Positions 1 to 8,126 of a DNA stretch of 50,889 nucleotides are shown here, piece after piece. Position numbers and translations under genes: made by a program. The stretch comes from an uncultured Eubacteriales bacterium (GTDB lineage Bacteria; Bacillota; Clostridia; Oscillospirales; Acutalibacteraceae), in assembly GCA_900316555.1 (NCBI GenBank), contig ONDL01000006.1, positions 1 through 50,889 of the forward strand, in the 5' to 3' direction. Below the pieces are notes generated by a model, which ran no database searches, had not been told where the DNA came from, and saw only the letters and a list, made by a program, of their open reading frames with translations. Numbering within the stretch: the first letter of the stretch is position 1; the number at the start of each line of letters is the position of its first letter.

Positions 1-156
1 CTTGGTATCCGCTTCATGATCATAGCATCCGTGATAAGTGATAATATCCTGAATGATTGCGTCGGTTGTACGCGCAGGGGCGTTGCCTTGTCCGCATCCG
101 GCAAAAGAAAATACAAGAACCGCGATCATCAGCCAGATAGAAATCGTTTTTTTCAT
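1..156 (-). CDS. Lipoprotein, 3' end cut by window edge
   Basis: The first 52 codons of a minus-strand gene are present and run off the left edge. The protein starts MKKTISIWLM, followed by a hydrophobic stretch and the lipobox FAGC, so Cys21 would be lipidated and the protein anchored outside the membrane. An AAAGGA ribosome binding site lies a few bases before the ATG. The visible mature part (CGQGNAPARTTDAIIQDI) is too short to name a family. Lipoprotein export is well supported; function is unknown. Confidence 0.8.
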   Translation of the reverse strand, partial: MKKTISIWLMIAVLVFSFAGCGQGNAPARTTDAIIQDIITYHGCYDHEADTK

Positions 157-232
157 GTCTTTTTCCTTTCTGTTCTTCTTTGCTGCTGCCTCTTAACAAG
201 GCATGGCATTAATTGTTACAACTGTCAAGATA

Positions 233-261
233 ATGATAGCATATTAGCGTTTCAAATGCAA
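233..261 (-). promoter_or_regulatory. Promoter for the edge lipoprotein
   Basis: Read on the minus strand: TTGCAT, 17 bases, TATCAT, about 75 bases before the lipoprotein start. The -10 box is imperfect, so this is a moderate call. Confidence 0.45.
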
Positions 262-304
262 GAATCTAAGTTGTCATCAAATCCGCCGCCGGATGAACAA
301 ATAA

Positions 305-330
305 ACCGCCCGAGCTTTCACCCGAGCGGT
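305..330 (-). terminator. Rho-independent terminator of the beta-helix gene
   Basis: On the minus strand a 10-bp stem (ACCGCTCGGG with CTCGGGCGGT, two G-U pairs) is followed by TTTATTTG, just after the stop codon of the gene ending at 352. Confidence 0.7.
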
Positions 331-351
331 ATAAGAAAATATTGTATGATG

Positions 352-1551
352 TTATTTCTTAACGATCTCTACCCACCAAAAATCAGAATACCAATGCGTG
401 TATCTGTTGATCTTGTACTTGTCTGTGTCGTAGCTGAATACGTTTGCAGTATTTTTATAAGCGTCCTTTTTCCAGATTTTGCAGATGTCGAGGTCGCCGT
501 CGTTTGTGTTGCTTGTTACGCCGATTCTGGAGCTCGGATCGATGTTGTCGGTAATCTTAAAGACACACTTTGAGGTTTTGTTTTCTCCGAGGAAGGCGTT
601 CGACTTTGTGCCGTTTGTGAGCTGGTTGTCAATGATCGTGATCTTGCCGCTGATGTCGGGGTCGCAGGAGGAACTTGAACCCTTCTGGCAGTAGAGGCCG
701 CCGCCGTTGGAGCCTGCGTTATTGTTTCTGATTTCAACATCGCTCATTGTCAGATAGTTCATAGAGTCGCAGAAGATCGCGCCGCCGTTGGAGCCTGCCG
801 TATTGTCCGTGAACGTTGAACCTGTGAGCGTGAGGCTTTCGCATAAGCATCTGCCTCTGTAATCAAACATGATCGCGCCGCCGTTTGCTGCTGCCGAATT
901 GCCCGTGAAAATGCTGTTGGTAACTGTCGCGTCATAATCGGCGAAAATCGCGCCGCCCTTGTTAGCGCTGTTATTAACGAAATTGCAGTTGCTTAAATCC
1001 ATAAAGTCTTTTACAAACTCATCGTTGCCTACGGTGCAGTCGATAATGTTTTGATAGTCCTGTGCGCAAACGTTATCCTCATCAAAGATAGCGATCTGTC
1101 CCATAGCATTTTCGTTGTAGCCTTTTACGCTTGTGAGAATTTTCGAAAAGTTCTGGAGATTTTGGATGTTTTGGAGAGCCTTAACCTGTGAGCTCTGAGC
1201 GTTGAAGTGATCATCGATTTTATCGGAAAGTTCGCCTAACAGGTTGACAATATCCTGATTGGAGGGCTGAGGAGTCTTTGTAGCGTCGCCATAGAAGGAT
1301 TTGAAAGCGCCGAAGAGTCCGCTCGCGATTACGCCCGCTACGGGATGTGACTTTGTCAGTAAGCCGATCATGGTTGACGCACCGCTGAAAAAGCCGTCGG
1401 TGATCTCTTTCTGTGTATCATCGCTCAAGCCGATATTCCAATTTGTCGCTGCGGAAGCGGTTGTCGCTGTCATCGCGCCGAATGAAAAAACCATTGTTGC
1501 CGATAATGCTGCCGCAAGAATTTTTGTTTTGATTCTGTTCGTCTTTTTCAT
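352..1551 (-). CDS. Secreted right-handed beta-helix (Pmp-like repeat) protein
   Basis: The 399-residue protein begins with a clear signal peptide (about residues 1-35, ending TTASAA). Residues about 45-180 are a helical region with no recognised motif. Residues about 190-295 carry at least four repeats built around GGAI/GGGL with N-N-S/T-A turns (NKGGAIFAD, ANGGAIMFD, SNGGAIFCD, SNGGGLYC). This is the pattern of polymorphic-membrane-protein and pectin-lyase-like right-handed beta helices found in adhesins and carbohydrate-active proteins. No catalytic residues or wall anchor are visible. AAAGGGG precedes the ATG. Surface adhesion or a structural role is an inference. Confidence 0.8.
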   Translation of the reverse strand: MKKTNRIKTKILAAALSATMVFSFGAMTATTASAATNWNIGLSDDTQKEITDGFFSGASTMIGLLTKSHPVAGVIASGLFGAFKSFYGDATKTPQPSNQDIVNLLGELSDKIDDHFNAQSSQVKALQNIQNLQNFSKILTSVKGYNENAMGQIAIFDEDNVCAQDYQNIIDCTVGNDEFVKDFMDLSNCNFVNNSANKGGAIFADYDATVTNSIFTGNSAAANGGAIMFDYRGRCLCESLTLTGSTFTDNTAGSNGGAIFCDSMNYLTMSDVEIRNNNAGSNGGGLYCQKGSSSSCDPDISGKITIIDNQLTNGTKSNAFLGENKTSKCVFKITDNIDPSSRIGVTSNTNDGDLDICKIWKKDAYKNTANVFSYDTDKYKINRYTHWYSDFWWVEIVKK

Positions 1552-1607
1552 GATGATGTCCCCTTTAGATTTTTGTTGGGATTTCGTTTTCCCTTGACTG
1601 TGCCTAA

Positions 1608-1636
1608 ATCATATCACAGCTCGCCGGTTAATTCAA
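1608..1636 (-). promoter_or_regulatory. Promoter for the beta-helix gene
   Basis: On the minus strand: TTGAAT, 17 bases, TATGAT, about 60 bases before the ATG. Confidence 0.6.
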
Positions 1637-1640
1637 TTTA

Positions 1641-1680
1641 CAAAAAATCTCCGAAATGTTCAGTTTTGAACACTTCGGAG
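1641..1680 (-). terminator. Rho-independent terminator
   Basis: A 14-bp stem (one G-U pair) closes a TTTT/AAAA loop; in the minus direction it is followed by ATTTTTTG. It ends the leftward operon that includes the genes at 1689 and 1957. Confidence 0.85.
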
Positions 1681-1688
1681 ACAATCTG

Positions 1689-1895
1689 TTAAAAAGTGAA
1701 CAGAAAACGACAAAATTGTAAAGTTCCTTGAATAATCAAAATAACTATGCCGGGGCTTGTTTTCTTTGAGCCTATAGGCTTAAACAGGTGGGTGATTCCC
1801 GGTATCAAAAAGCACCCTGTACTGACAATCTTATTTTTCATCACTATCTGAAAGGCGCCGACGCCCCAGTTGAACAATCTGCTTATTTTGCTCAT
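1689..1895 (-). CDS. Small hydrophobic protein, unidentified
   Basis: A 68-residue reading frame starting MSKISRLFNW has two hydrophobic stretches (about residues 11-32 and 48-67) and would be a small membrane protein. A longer form starting at a GTG (position 1940) is open, but GGGAAAATACAT before the internal ATG is the only weak ribosome binding site. It lies between a membrane-protein gene and a strong terminator. It could also be the remnant of a larger gene. No family recognised. Confidence 0.35.
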   Translation of the reverse strand: MSKISRLFNWGVGAFQIVMKNKIVSTGCFLIPGITHLFKPIGSKKTSPGIVILIIQGTLQFCRFLFTF

Positions 1896-1956
1896 ATGTA
1901 TTTTCCCAAATAAATCTTCAGGTTCCGCCCTGCCTGTCACTCGACAGCGAGGTGCG

Positions 1957-2856
1957 TTATCTTTTCTTTGTTACCTCGTATGAATTGCGCTCAATGTGGA
2001 GATCATACTCCGTTTTTTCTCCCTTTGGAGAAGCTACGGTAAGTACCGTGTCGCCCCCTTTTCTGAAATCAGCGTGAAGCATATAATCCTCAACATCTTC
2101 CATATAGACGATTTTGACGTTGCCGTAGCTATCATCGGCAAGAGATACGGTATAAGAATCATTCAGCGTCTGCTCCTCGCTGTTTGACATGATCTCTGTG
2201 CTGTAAACCGGAGGGTTGAGCAGACAGAAAACCGTTATGGCGATAACCGCTGCGCCGCCGACAGCCGCTCCGACCGCCTTGATTGCCCTGTTCTTAAAGA
2301 TGACAACGGGATAAAGTATCATTGCAGCCGCGCAAAACACGGAAAGCAGAATAAACCTCGGCAGATAAAAGAGAAAATCCGAAAAATAGGTTGCGTAAGA
2401 CATAGCTGTCAATGCGATCATCGGCAGGAGAATCAGGTATCCCCACCACTTGTCTTTTTTCATCCAATAGCCGACAAAGCCCATCGGGAAGCAGAGGAGC
2501 GTCCACATAAACCAATATCTGTAGTATCCGAACAACTGCCAGCCCAGCTCGCTGAAAGGCACCTGAATCAGATAGACCAGCGGTTGACTTATCAGAAAAA
2601 ACACAAAGCACTTTAATGCCGAATCAAGGTTTGACTTGCTGTTCATAATTATGATGATACCGAACAACACCCATACTTCAAACGACACGGTAATGCCGAT
2701 AAAAGATGTATAGCGAAACTGTGGGATAATCGCGATCACAGCGGTAATCACGCCTGCGATAACCGCTGCGATAATAACCTTCGGCCATGTCAGGTTTATC
2801 CCGCCGGATACTTTGTCAGTCAATCTTTTTAAAATGCTTTTGCTTTTATTATCCAT
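1957..2856 (-). CDS. Multi-pass membrane protein, unidentified
   Basis: The 299-residue protein has an N-terminal cytoplasmic helix, about six membrane segments between residues 25 and 215, and a C-terminal hydrophilic domain of about 85 residues rich in beta-strand pattern (NSEEQTLNDSYTVSLADD...). That domain is probably outside the membrane. AAAGGA precedes the ATG at a good distance. It sits 25 bases downstream of the DUF218 protein gene, so the two are likely co-transcribed. The family is not recognised. Confidence 0.7.
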   Translation of the reverse strand: MDNKSKSILKRLTDKVSGGINLTWPKVIIAAVIAGVITAVIAIIPQFRYTSFIGITVSFEVWVLFGIIIIMNSKSNLDSALKCFVFFLISQPLVYLIQVPFSELGWQLFGYYRYWFMWTLLCFPMGFVGYWMKKDKWWGYLILLPMIALTAMSYATYFSDFLFYLPRFILLSVFCAAAMILYPVVIFKNRAIKAVGAAVGGAAVIAITVFCLLNPPVYSTEIMSNSEEQTLNDSYTVSLADDSYGNVKIVYMEDVEDYMLHADFRKGGDTVLTVASPKGEKTEYDLHIERNSYEVTKKR

Positions 2857-2881
2857 TGCTTCACTGTCCTTTCAAACAATT

Positions 2882-4324
2882 CTAACCGAAGTGATACAGC
2901 GTGAGAATCAGGGCTACGATTAAGGCGATGTACGCTATATGATTCCATTTTTGGTCGACAAGCAAGCCGATGAATTCACGCAGAAAAGCGTTGAAATAAA
3001 AATACGGTTTTGTTTTTGCGGAAATACCCTTCGCCTCAAAACCATTCTTACGGGCGAGAATATATCCGCGGAAAACGTGATAGTTGGTTGTGGCAAAGGC
3101 AACCTTTTTGTTTTCAAGCGCGCCGCCGTGGTCTTCGATGACTTTTTTGGAAAACTGCATATTCTGCATTGTGTTCACGCTTTTGTCCTCGAGGATAATC
3201 TGCTCCGGCGGAATGCCGATACCGAGCAGATAGTTTTTCATTGCTTCGCTTTCGGATATCACTTCATCGTCGCCTTGCCCTCCCGAGGGAACATACACGG
3301 CGTGCTTACCGGTTTGCTCGTATTGCTTCTTCCCGAACGCAACGGCGCTGTCAACACGCCCTTTTAAGAGCGGCGTCAGTCCTCCGTCCTTCCTGATTCC
3401 GCATCCGAGGATGATGATATAATCGCGGTCAGGCGCAGGGGTGTATTTCGTAGCAAGATATGTACACGTGACGGTTGACAGGAGCATACACTCAAAGTAC
3501 GCAATCAAATAAATCAGAATCAGACGGAGAGATTCCGGATATTGTATTCCCCAAAGCATAAACAGGTAGCCTGAGCCAAGCGTAAGAACCATTCCGGCAA
3601 ACCACAGAATCGCAAAAATAATTCCGAGCGTATTGACGGGTCTTCTGCCTTCGTTTCGAATCAGCCATATATTGCTGACAGCAAGCATTACAGAAATGAC
3701 GAGCATAACCGGAGTCAGTCCAAAAAGGAAAAGGAGCCCTGTCTCGGTAATCAGCATTAACAGTGTGCTGACCGAATCAATAAAGTTGTTAAGCAGCCTG
3801 TAGAGGATATACGCAAACATCACTAAATTGTAGAGTCCGATACCGCCGCAGGCAATCATCGGATAGGAAAAATCGCCATTTTTCCTATAGTCATTGAACA
3901 TCCACAGCATAACAAACTGGATGACAAAAAGCACTGCAAGCGCAGCGTAAATGATGAACTGAAATCCGTTGAACTTCATATTGCCGTCTGTGTAATCAAG
4001 CAGAGTGCCTAAGAAATTCACCTCAAAGGTTCTTTCGAGCATCGGTATAACGTCGTCCCCGTACTCATAGCTGATATTGACGATTGTCTTTCCGGGGTTC
4101 AGCGCTTCAAACTCGACGACAAGCTCCTCGTTTTCCATTCGGACGTCCGTCATGCGCACAACATTCTCGTCACTCAGACTGATCTCAGTTTGCGGCAAAG
4201 TATCTGTTCCCAAAAATGTATTGGTATGAAGTGTATACCGGCTGCCGACGGCAACCACAACTACAACAGAAGATATGATTGCCAACGCTATACAAGCCCA
4301 TAGTATCAGCAGTTTTTTTCTCAT
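2882..4324 (-). CDS. Membrane protein with C-terminal DUF218 (YdcF/SanA-like) domain
   Basis: The 480-residue protein has an N-terminal membrane anchor, an extracytoplasmic segment to about residue 125, several membrane helices (about 125-300), then a DUF218 domain. Recognisable DUF218 pieces are DYIIILGCGIRKDGGLTP, GRVDSAVAF, VPSGGQGDDEVISESEAMKNY, DKSVNTMQNM and ATTNYHVFRG. DUF218 proteins such as SanA and YdcF are linked to envelope integrity and vancomycin sensitivity. I start at the ATG at 4324 (MRKKLLILW) because AAAGGATAGG lies before it; the ATG seven codons upstream has no binding site. Confidence 0.85.
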   Translation of the reverse strand: MRKKLLILWACIALAIISSVVVVVAVGSRYTLHTNTFLGTDTLPQTEISLSDENVVRMTDVRMENEELVVEFEALNPGKTIVNISYEYGDDVIPMLERTFEVNFLGTLLDYTDGNMKFNGFQFIIYAALAVLFVIQFVMLWMFNDYRKNGDFSYPMIACGGIGLYNLVMFAYILYRLLNNFIDSVSTLLMLITETGLLFLFGLTPVMLVISVMLAVSNIWLIRNEGRRPVNTLGIIFAILWFAGMVLTLGSGYLFMLWGIQYPESLRLILIYLIAYFECMLLSTVTCTYLATKYTPAPDRDYIIILGCGIRKDGGLTPLLKGRVDSAVAFGKKQYEQTGKHAVYVPSGGQGDDEVISESEAMKNYLLGIGIPPEQIILEDKSVNTMQNMQFSKKVIEDHGGALENKKVAFATTNYHVFRGYILARKNGFEAKGISAKTKPYFYFNAFLREFIGLLVDQKWNHIAYIALIVALILTLYHFG

Positions 4325-4455
4325 GTCTAAGCCTATCCTTTTCATGCAGATTATTGTATTTATTGTGCTTCTGCCATATCCATTTGTTCGCTGAGAGCGG
4401 CGTATAATAAACGCAATATTTTACGCCTTTTGAATCAAGATTTTTTCCTGCGTTT

Positions 4456-4484
4456 ATTATACCACAAACATGATGAAATGTCAT
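4456..4484 (-). promoter_or_regulatory. Promoter for the DUF218 operon
   Basis: On the minus strand: ATGACA, 17 bases (ending GTGG), TATAAT. Confidence 0.65.
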
Positions 4485-4561
4485 TACCGGATTTACAAAT
4501 ATCTGTGTGATTGCAATATCTCTGCTCCGCTGATGAAGCAGGGCGGCAATGAATGTCACGC

Positions 4562-4596
4562 AAAAACCGCCATGCCGAAAAACACTTCGGCATGGC
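4562..4596 (-). terminator. Rho-independent terminator of the repeat lipoprotein gene
   Basis: The stem GCCATGCCGAA/TTCGGCATGGC is followed on the minus strand by GGTTTTTG, 45 bases after the lipoprotein stop codon. Confidence 0.85.
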
Positions 4597-4641
4597 AGCA
4601 GATTTTTATGATAGGAGCTTGTTGTACGGAAACGTATTAGC

Positions 4642-5340
4642 TCAGTCTTCGGGATAGCAGAACTGATAGCCTGAATAATAGGTCACGGTATCTGCGCTGT
4701 CAGTATTGGTTACCGGCTGAACAACGATAACCCACGCCTTTAAGCCATCGGGAGAATAGCCCTTTGCGGCACTGACAATGGTTGCACCTGAGCCTGCCTG
4801 CTGTTTTACATTGGAAATAGCGGTCTGCTCGTCAATATAGCCGTCAGAGTCATCCGAGTTGTCAGAATCATTATTTCCGGAGGCTGTTTCGGGATAGCAG
4901 AACTGATAGCCTGAGTAATAGGTCACGGTATCTGTACTGTCATTATTGGTTACGGGCTGCACAACGATAACCCACGCCTTCAAGCCGTCGGGGGCATAGC
5001 CCTTTGTGGAGCTGATAATGGTCGCGCCGGAGCCTGCCTGTTGCTTAACATTGGCAATAGCTGTCTGCTGGTCAATATAGCCGTCATCGGACTGTGAACT
5101 GCCGTTATCAGAGCCGTTGCTCTCGGCAGATTGCGAGTTCTGATTGCCCTGAGCCTGATTTGCGTTGCTGCTTTGTCCATTGGAACCGGTTGTTTTGGCA
5201 ACAGTTGTTGCCGCAACGGTCGTTGCAGCACTGTTGGATTCTTTATTTTTCCCACCGCAGCCCGTAAGCATAGCGGCAGTTGCACTTGTGATCAAAGCGG
5301 CAAATATGATTGCCAGCGACTTTTTTATTGTCTGTTTCAT
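4642..5340 (-). CDS. Lipoprotein with a tandemly duplicated domain
   Basis: The 232-residue protein has a signal peptide with lipobox LTGC, a Ser/Thr/Asn/Gln-rich linker (about residues 30-85), then two nearly identical copies of a domain of about 66 residues. Each copy begins DGYID(Q/E)QTAI, contains QQAGSGATI and DGLKAWVIVVQPVTN, and ends TYYSGYQFCYPE. The copies are separated by an acidic Asn/Asp/Ser linker. The start at 5340 is chosen because ATGGAGG lies directly before it, while the upstream in-frame ATG overlaps that site. I do not recognise the domain; one cysteine per copy could pair. Extracytoplasmic location is well supported. Confidence 0.8.
   Translation of the reverse strand: MKQTIKKSLAIIFAALITSATAAMLTGCGGKNKESNSAATTVAATTVAKTTGSNGQSSNANQAQGNQNSQSAESNGSDNGSSQSDDGYIDQQTAIANVKQQAGSGATIISSTKGYAPDGLKAWVIVVQPVTNNDSTDTVTYYSGYQFCYPETASGNNDSDNSDDSDGYIDEQTAISNVKQQAGSGATIVSAAKGYSPDGLKAWVIVVQPVTNTDSADTVTYYSGYQFCYPED
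4649..4850 (-). repeat. Copy B of an intragenic direct repeat
   Basis: This stretch is close to identical to 4889-5090 at DNA level, offset by 240 bases. It encodes the second domain copy of the lipoprotein. Confidence 0.85.
4889..5090 (-). repeat. Copy A of an intragenic direct repeat
   Basis: Partner of 4649-4850. The high DNA identity points to a recent duplication or ongoing gene conversion within the gene. Confidence 0.85.
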
Positions 5341-5454
5341 AATGATTTTCCTCCATTTCAATTTGCTTTTGCAAGTAAATTATATTTTAATCGCAAATTG
5401 CAATAGCAAGTTGCGACAAACAATAAAAAGGTTTTTTGTGGATTTTACGCAGAG

Positions 5455-6423
5455 TTATTTGCTTGATACGCTTTTTTCTTTTGTGTTATTCTTCCATCTC
5501 CTGTAAAATCCCGCTAAGATTGCGCCGGAGATGTTATGCCATACGGAAAAGATCGCGCCGGGAACAGTCGCCATTGCAAGATTCGGGAACGCCGTACCCG
5601 CAAGGCTTGTGGCAAGCCCGGAGTTTTGCATACCGATTTCGATTGACAGCGCCTTTGTCTTTTCCGGAGGCAATCTGAGGAGCTTGCCCAGTCCGAAGCC
5701 GCAGGCGTAGCCGAGCAGGTTATGAAGAATGACAACGGCAAGTACCAGAGCGCCGCTTGTGTAGATTTTCTCAGCGTTATGTGATACAACAGCGGCAACG
5801 ATCATACAAATCGCGATGGTTGAAACCATTGGAAGCACCGTGACCGCTTTCTCAGTTATTTTGCCGAAGAAATGGTTGATGACAAAGCCGAGAGCGATCG
5901 GAATAATAATCACCTGGATTATGCTCCAAAACATTGCCCAGACATCTACACTGACGGTCGTTTGCAGCAGCAGCCAAGTGATCGCGGGCGTGAGAAGCGG
6001 CGCGAGCAGGGTATTGACGCTAGTCATTCCGACAGACAGTGCAACGTCGCCCTTTGATAAGTAAGTCATCACGTTGCTCGCCGTGCCGCCCGGGCAGGTT
6101 CCGACAAGCACCACGCCTGCGGTAAGCGCAGGGTCAAGCCCGAAAATCCGGCTCAATCCGAACGCCAGCGCCGGCATAATAATGAACTGCGCCGCGCAGC
6201 CGATGATAATATCCTTCGGTCTTTTAAAAATCAGCGCAAAATCCTTCGGCTTCATGGTGAGTCCCATACCGAACATCACGATCATCAGAAGATAGTTAAT
6301 CCAAGAGGTATCTATCCACAGCGACGACTGCGGCACAAACAGTGCGAGCGCGGCTACCGCCAGAACGATAAGCGCCATGTATTTTCCGATTATTTCGCTT
6401 ATTTTTTCAATTACTTTCATCAA
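5455..6423 (-). CDS. Bile acid:sodium symporter (BASS) family transporter
   Basis: The 322-residue protein has about nine to ten membrane helices. Family motifs are MFGMGLTMKPKDF, GTCPGGTASNVMTYLSKGDVALS and the late IGMQNSGLATSLA segment, which in BASS proteins form the Na+ and substrate sites at the helix crossover. Bacterial members carry bile acids, pantoate or other organic anions with Na+; the substrate cannot be told here. It ends in a short basic tail. AAAGGTG precedes the ATG pair. No partner gene is evident. Confidence 0.88.
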   Translation of the reverse strand: MMKVIEKISEIIGKYMALIVLAVAALALFVPQSSLWIDTSWINYLLMIVMFGMGLTMKPKDFALIFKRPKDIIIGCAAQFIIMPALAFGLSRIFGLDPALTAGVVLVGTCPGGTASNVMTYLSKGDVALSVGMTSVNTLLAPLLTPAITWLLLQTTVSVDVWAMFWSIIQVIIIPIALGFVINHFFGKITEKAVTVLPMVSTIAICMIVAAVVSHNAEKIYTSGALVLAVVILHNLLGYACGFGLGKLLRLPPEKTKALSIEIGMQNSGLATSLAGTAFPNLAMATVPGAIFSVWHNISGAILAGFYRRWKNNTKEKSVSSK

Positions 6424-6500
6424 ATCACCTTTTTCATTTGTGCGCTGGAGCAGGATATCTTCTTTTCTTTGGCAGTTCTGCTGTGACTTTTTGTGTTTAT

Positions 6501-6722
6501 TCAGCTGTGAGAAGCAATTATTTTTTTCAGTTCCGTAACCAGAACGTCCTCCTGCAGGCCCGTCTTTTGAACGGCGTCGGCAATCGTTGCGTTCTTCAAC
6601 ATCATTTTACCAATGGGTGTTTTGATGATTTTGAACCTACCATCCATCTTGATCAGCTCGTCGGGAAGCCACGGATATTTTATCAAAATATCGTTCAGCT
6701 TTGTGTTTCTGTTAATTTCCAC
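6501..6722 (-). CDS. DUF1858-domain protein
   Basis: The 73-residue protein matches the DUF1858 pattern: LNDILIKYPWLPDELIKMDGRFKIIKTPIGKMM followed by NATIADAVQKTGLQEDVLVTELKK, that is, two helical pairs joined by a short strand. Members occur alone or fused to DUF438/hemerythrin domains, and some carry a redox CxxC, which is absent here. It starts at a GTG; AAAGGA lies upstream. It is 17 bases downstream of the truncated nucleoside hydrolase. Confidence 0.7.
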   Translation of the reverse strand: MEINRNTKLNDILIKYPWLPDELIKMDGRFKIIKTPIGKMMLKNATIADAVQKTGLQEDVLVTELKKIIASHS

Positions 6723-6739
6723 TCAGCCCAATCCTTTTC

Positions 6740-7147
6740 TTATCGAATCGCGTTTATATAATTTGTGAAATACGCCGCTTTATCCACTTCCGTTACAAGC
6801 GTGACGTTATAATCGAAATCATTTTTTACAACGTCGTAGGTAAAGCCTTCCTTGTAGAAAATCACCTGTGAATAGGTTTCGCCTTCATCGGTAATGCAGC
6901 TTGCGTGGGTGCTGAGGGTGTTCTTAACAAACTCAGGATACAACGCGCACATCATCGCAACAGAATCGCAGTTCATTACATCTTCGCTTCCGTTGCTCTT
7001 GTAAAACTCGCGAATTTTGCCGAAGGATTTTGCTGTAAATTTGCCGATGCCGTTCAAGCCCTCAAGCTCTGTAAACTGATTATCCGTCCACATAGCTTCG
7101 CCGTCGCACATATCAAGTCCGATAACGGTTATCGGAAGTCCGGAATT
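6740..7147 (-). pseudogene. Nucleoside hydrolase, C-terminal fragment
   Basis: The open frame encodes about the last 135 residues of an inosine/uridine-preferring nucleoside hydrolase. Recognisable pieces are GLPITVIGLDMC, the metal-site region MNCDSVAMMCALYPEFV, and YSQVIFYKEGFTYDVV. The family is normally about 310 residues long with an N-terminal DxDxxxDD metal-binding motif; this half is gone. The frame is closed by TGA at 7148-7150, and the homologous reading begins right after it, before any plausible start (the first ATG is at 7111). The 5' part has been deleted, so no active enzyme can be made. Confidence 0.8.
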
Positions 7148-7382
7148 TCAATTTCATGATAAACCTCTCTATTCCTTATCAGAGTATTTTATAAGTCTTT
7201 TTCAATATCATAACAGAAAGCACTCGACTTGTCTACAATTTCATTAATATTTTACAATGGATAAATGCCGTACCGGACACAGCAAAATACCGATACCGTT
7301 ACGGCTCTCATTTGTATTATTCAGATTCTTTTTGAAATTTCGGGAAGCCTGCAAGTTTTGTGTGAGATAGCCTATCACTCCA

Positions 7383-7592
7383 TCAAAAATAGAAGATTTC
7401 CTCAAACTTCTTATCCAGCGCGATACAGAGAATCAGCGCCAGCTTTGCCGTAGGGTTGAACTGACCTGTTTCAATTGAGCTGATCGTGTTGCGCGAAACG
7501 CCCACTATTTTTGCAAGCTCCGCCTGAGAGAGCTTCTTCTCCTTGCGGATCGCGGCAAGGTTGTTTTTCAGCACCAGACCGTTATCCGTCAT
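7383..7592 (-). CDS. XRE-family transcriptional regulator (small)
   Basis: The 69-residue protein is almost only a Cro/CI helix-turn-helix: LKNNLAAIRKEKKLSQAELAKIVGVSRNTISSIETGQFNP, with recognition helix VSRNTISSIE. It belongs to the YgzD-like repressors that accompany small membrane proteins. Its ATG (7592-7590) overlaps the upstream stop codon as ATGA, implying translational coupling. The twin operators at 7942-7989 make it the likely repressor of its own operon. Confidence 0.88.
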   Translation of the reverse strand: MTDNGLVLKNNLAAIRKEKKLSQAELAKIVGVSRNTISSIETGQFNPTAKLALILCIALDKKFEEIFYF

Positions 7593-7918
7593 GATAACAC
7601 CCCGCACAGCTGCATAATCCACAGCACTGTCCACACAACCGCACCGATTCCGTAGGCGATCGCAACAAACAGCTCATGCTTCTTTCCGCGGATACGGAAC
7701 TTTGTAAAGAAGGCGACAAACGCCATCACAAACATTGCCACATTGCAGCCGAAGCTGATTCGGTGAAGGACTATTCCCTCGACAATATCAACCGCGATAA
7801 TCAGACAAATGCCGATGATATACGCAAAATAAGCACCTTTGCGCTGTGCGTCGAGGTCAGCGACATCCCTTCCCCTGTTTTCGGTTTGCGCCATCTTCAA
7901 GATTTCTTCCTTATTCAT
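7589..7918 (-). CDS. DUF6442-like three-helix membrane protein
   Basis: The 109-residue protein starts MNKEEILKMAQTENRGRDVADLDAQRKG, followed by three membrane helices (about residues 30-50, 58-73, 82-104). This is the typical arrangement of the small membrane partner found beside compact XRE repressors in Firmicutes. GGAG lies seven to ten bases before the ATG at 7918; upstream in-frame starts lack such a site. Role unknown; a sensor or interaction partner for the repressor is inference. Confidence 0.75.
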   Translation of the reverse strand: MNKEEILKMAQTENRGRDVADLDAQRKGAYFAYIIGICLIIAVDIVEGIVLHRISFGCNVAMFVMAFVAFFTKFRIRGKKHELFVAIAYGIGAVVWTVLWIMQLCGVLS

Positions 7919-7941
7919 AACAACAACTCCTTTGGCTTCAT

Positions 7942-7991
7942 CTGCCAAGTTTTATTGTCGTTATTATATCACTGCCAAGTTTACTTGTCAA
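7942..7991 (-). promoter_or_regulatory. Promoter with two operator copies, XRE/DUF6442 operon
   Basis: On the minus strand TTGACA (7991-7986), 17 bases, TATAAT (7968-7963). An 18-base element, GACAAGTAAACTTGGCAG, lies at 7989-7972 between the boxes, and a near copy, GACAATAAAACTTGGCAG, lies at 7959-7942 just after the -10. Centres are 30 bases apart, about three helical turns. The first copy holds the perfect palindrome CAAGT-AA-ACTTG. This is a textbook repressor arrangement. Confidence 0.85.
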
Positions 7992-8057
7992 TACCTTTTG
8001 CATAGTTTTCTTGACATTTATCGTTTGTTCGTTTGTATATATAGCTATTATTATCTA

Positions 8058-8086
8058 TTGAAGCCAAATCAATAAACTGCTATAAT
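8058..8086 (+). promoter_or_regulatory. Promoter of the L,D-transpeptidase gene
   Basis: TTGAAG, 17 bases, TATAAT, followed 40 bases later by AAAGGAATGAG and the ATG. Confidence 0.7.
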
Positions 8087-8126
8087 ATTGAACTTATTTA
8101 ATATAAAAAGAAAGGAATGAGTTATT

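Noticed and set aside
4185..4559. Minus-strand frame of 124 codons upstream of the DUF218 gene
   Set aside because: It crosses the promoter and overlaps the DUF218 start in another frame, with no family resemblance.
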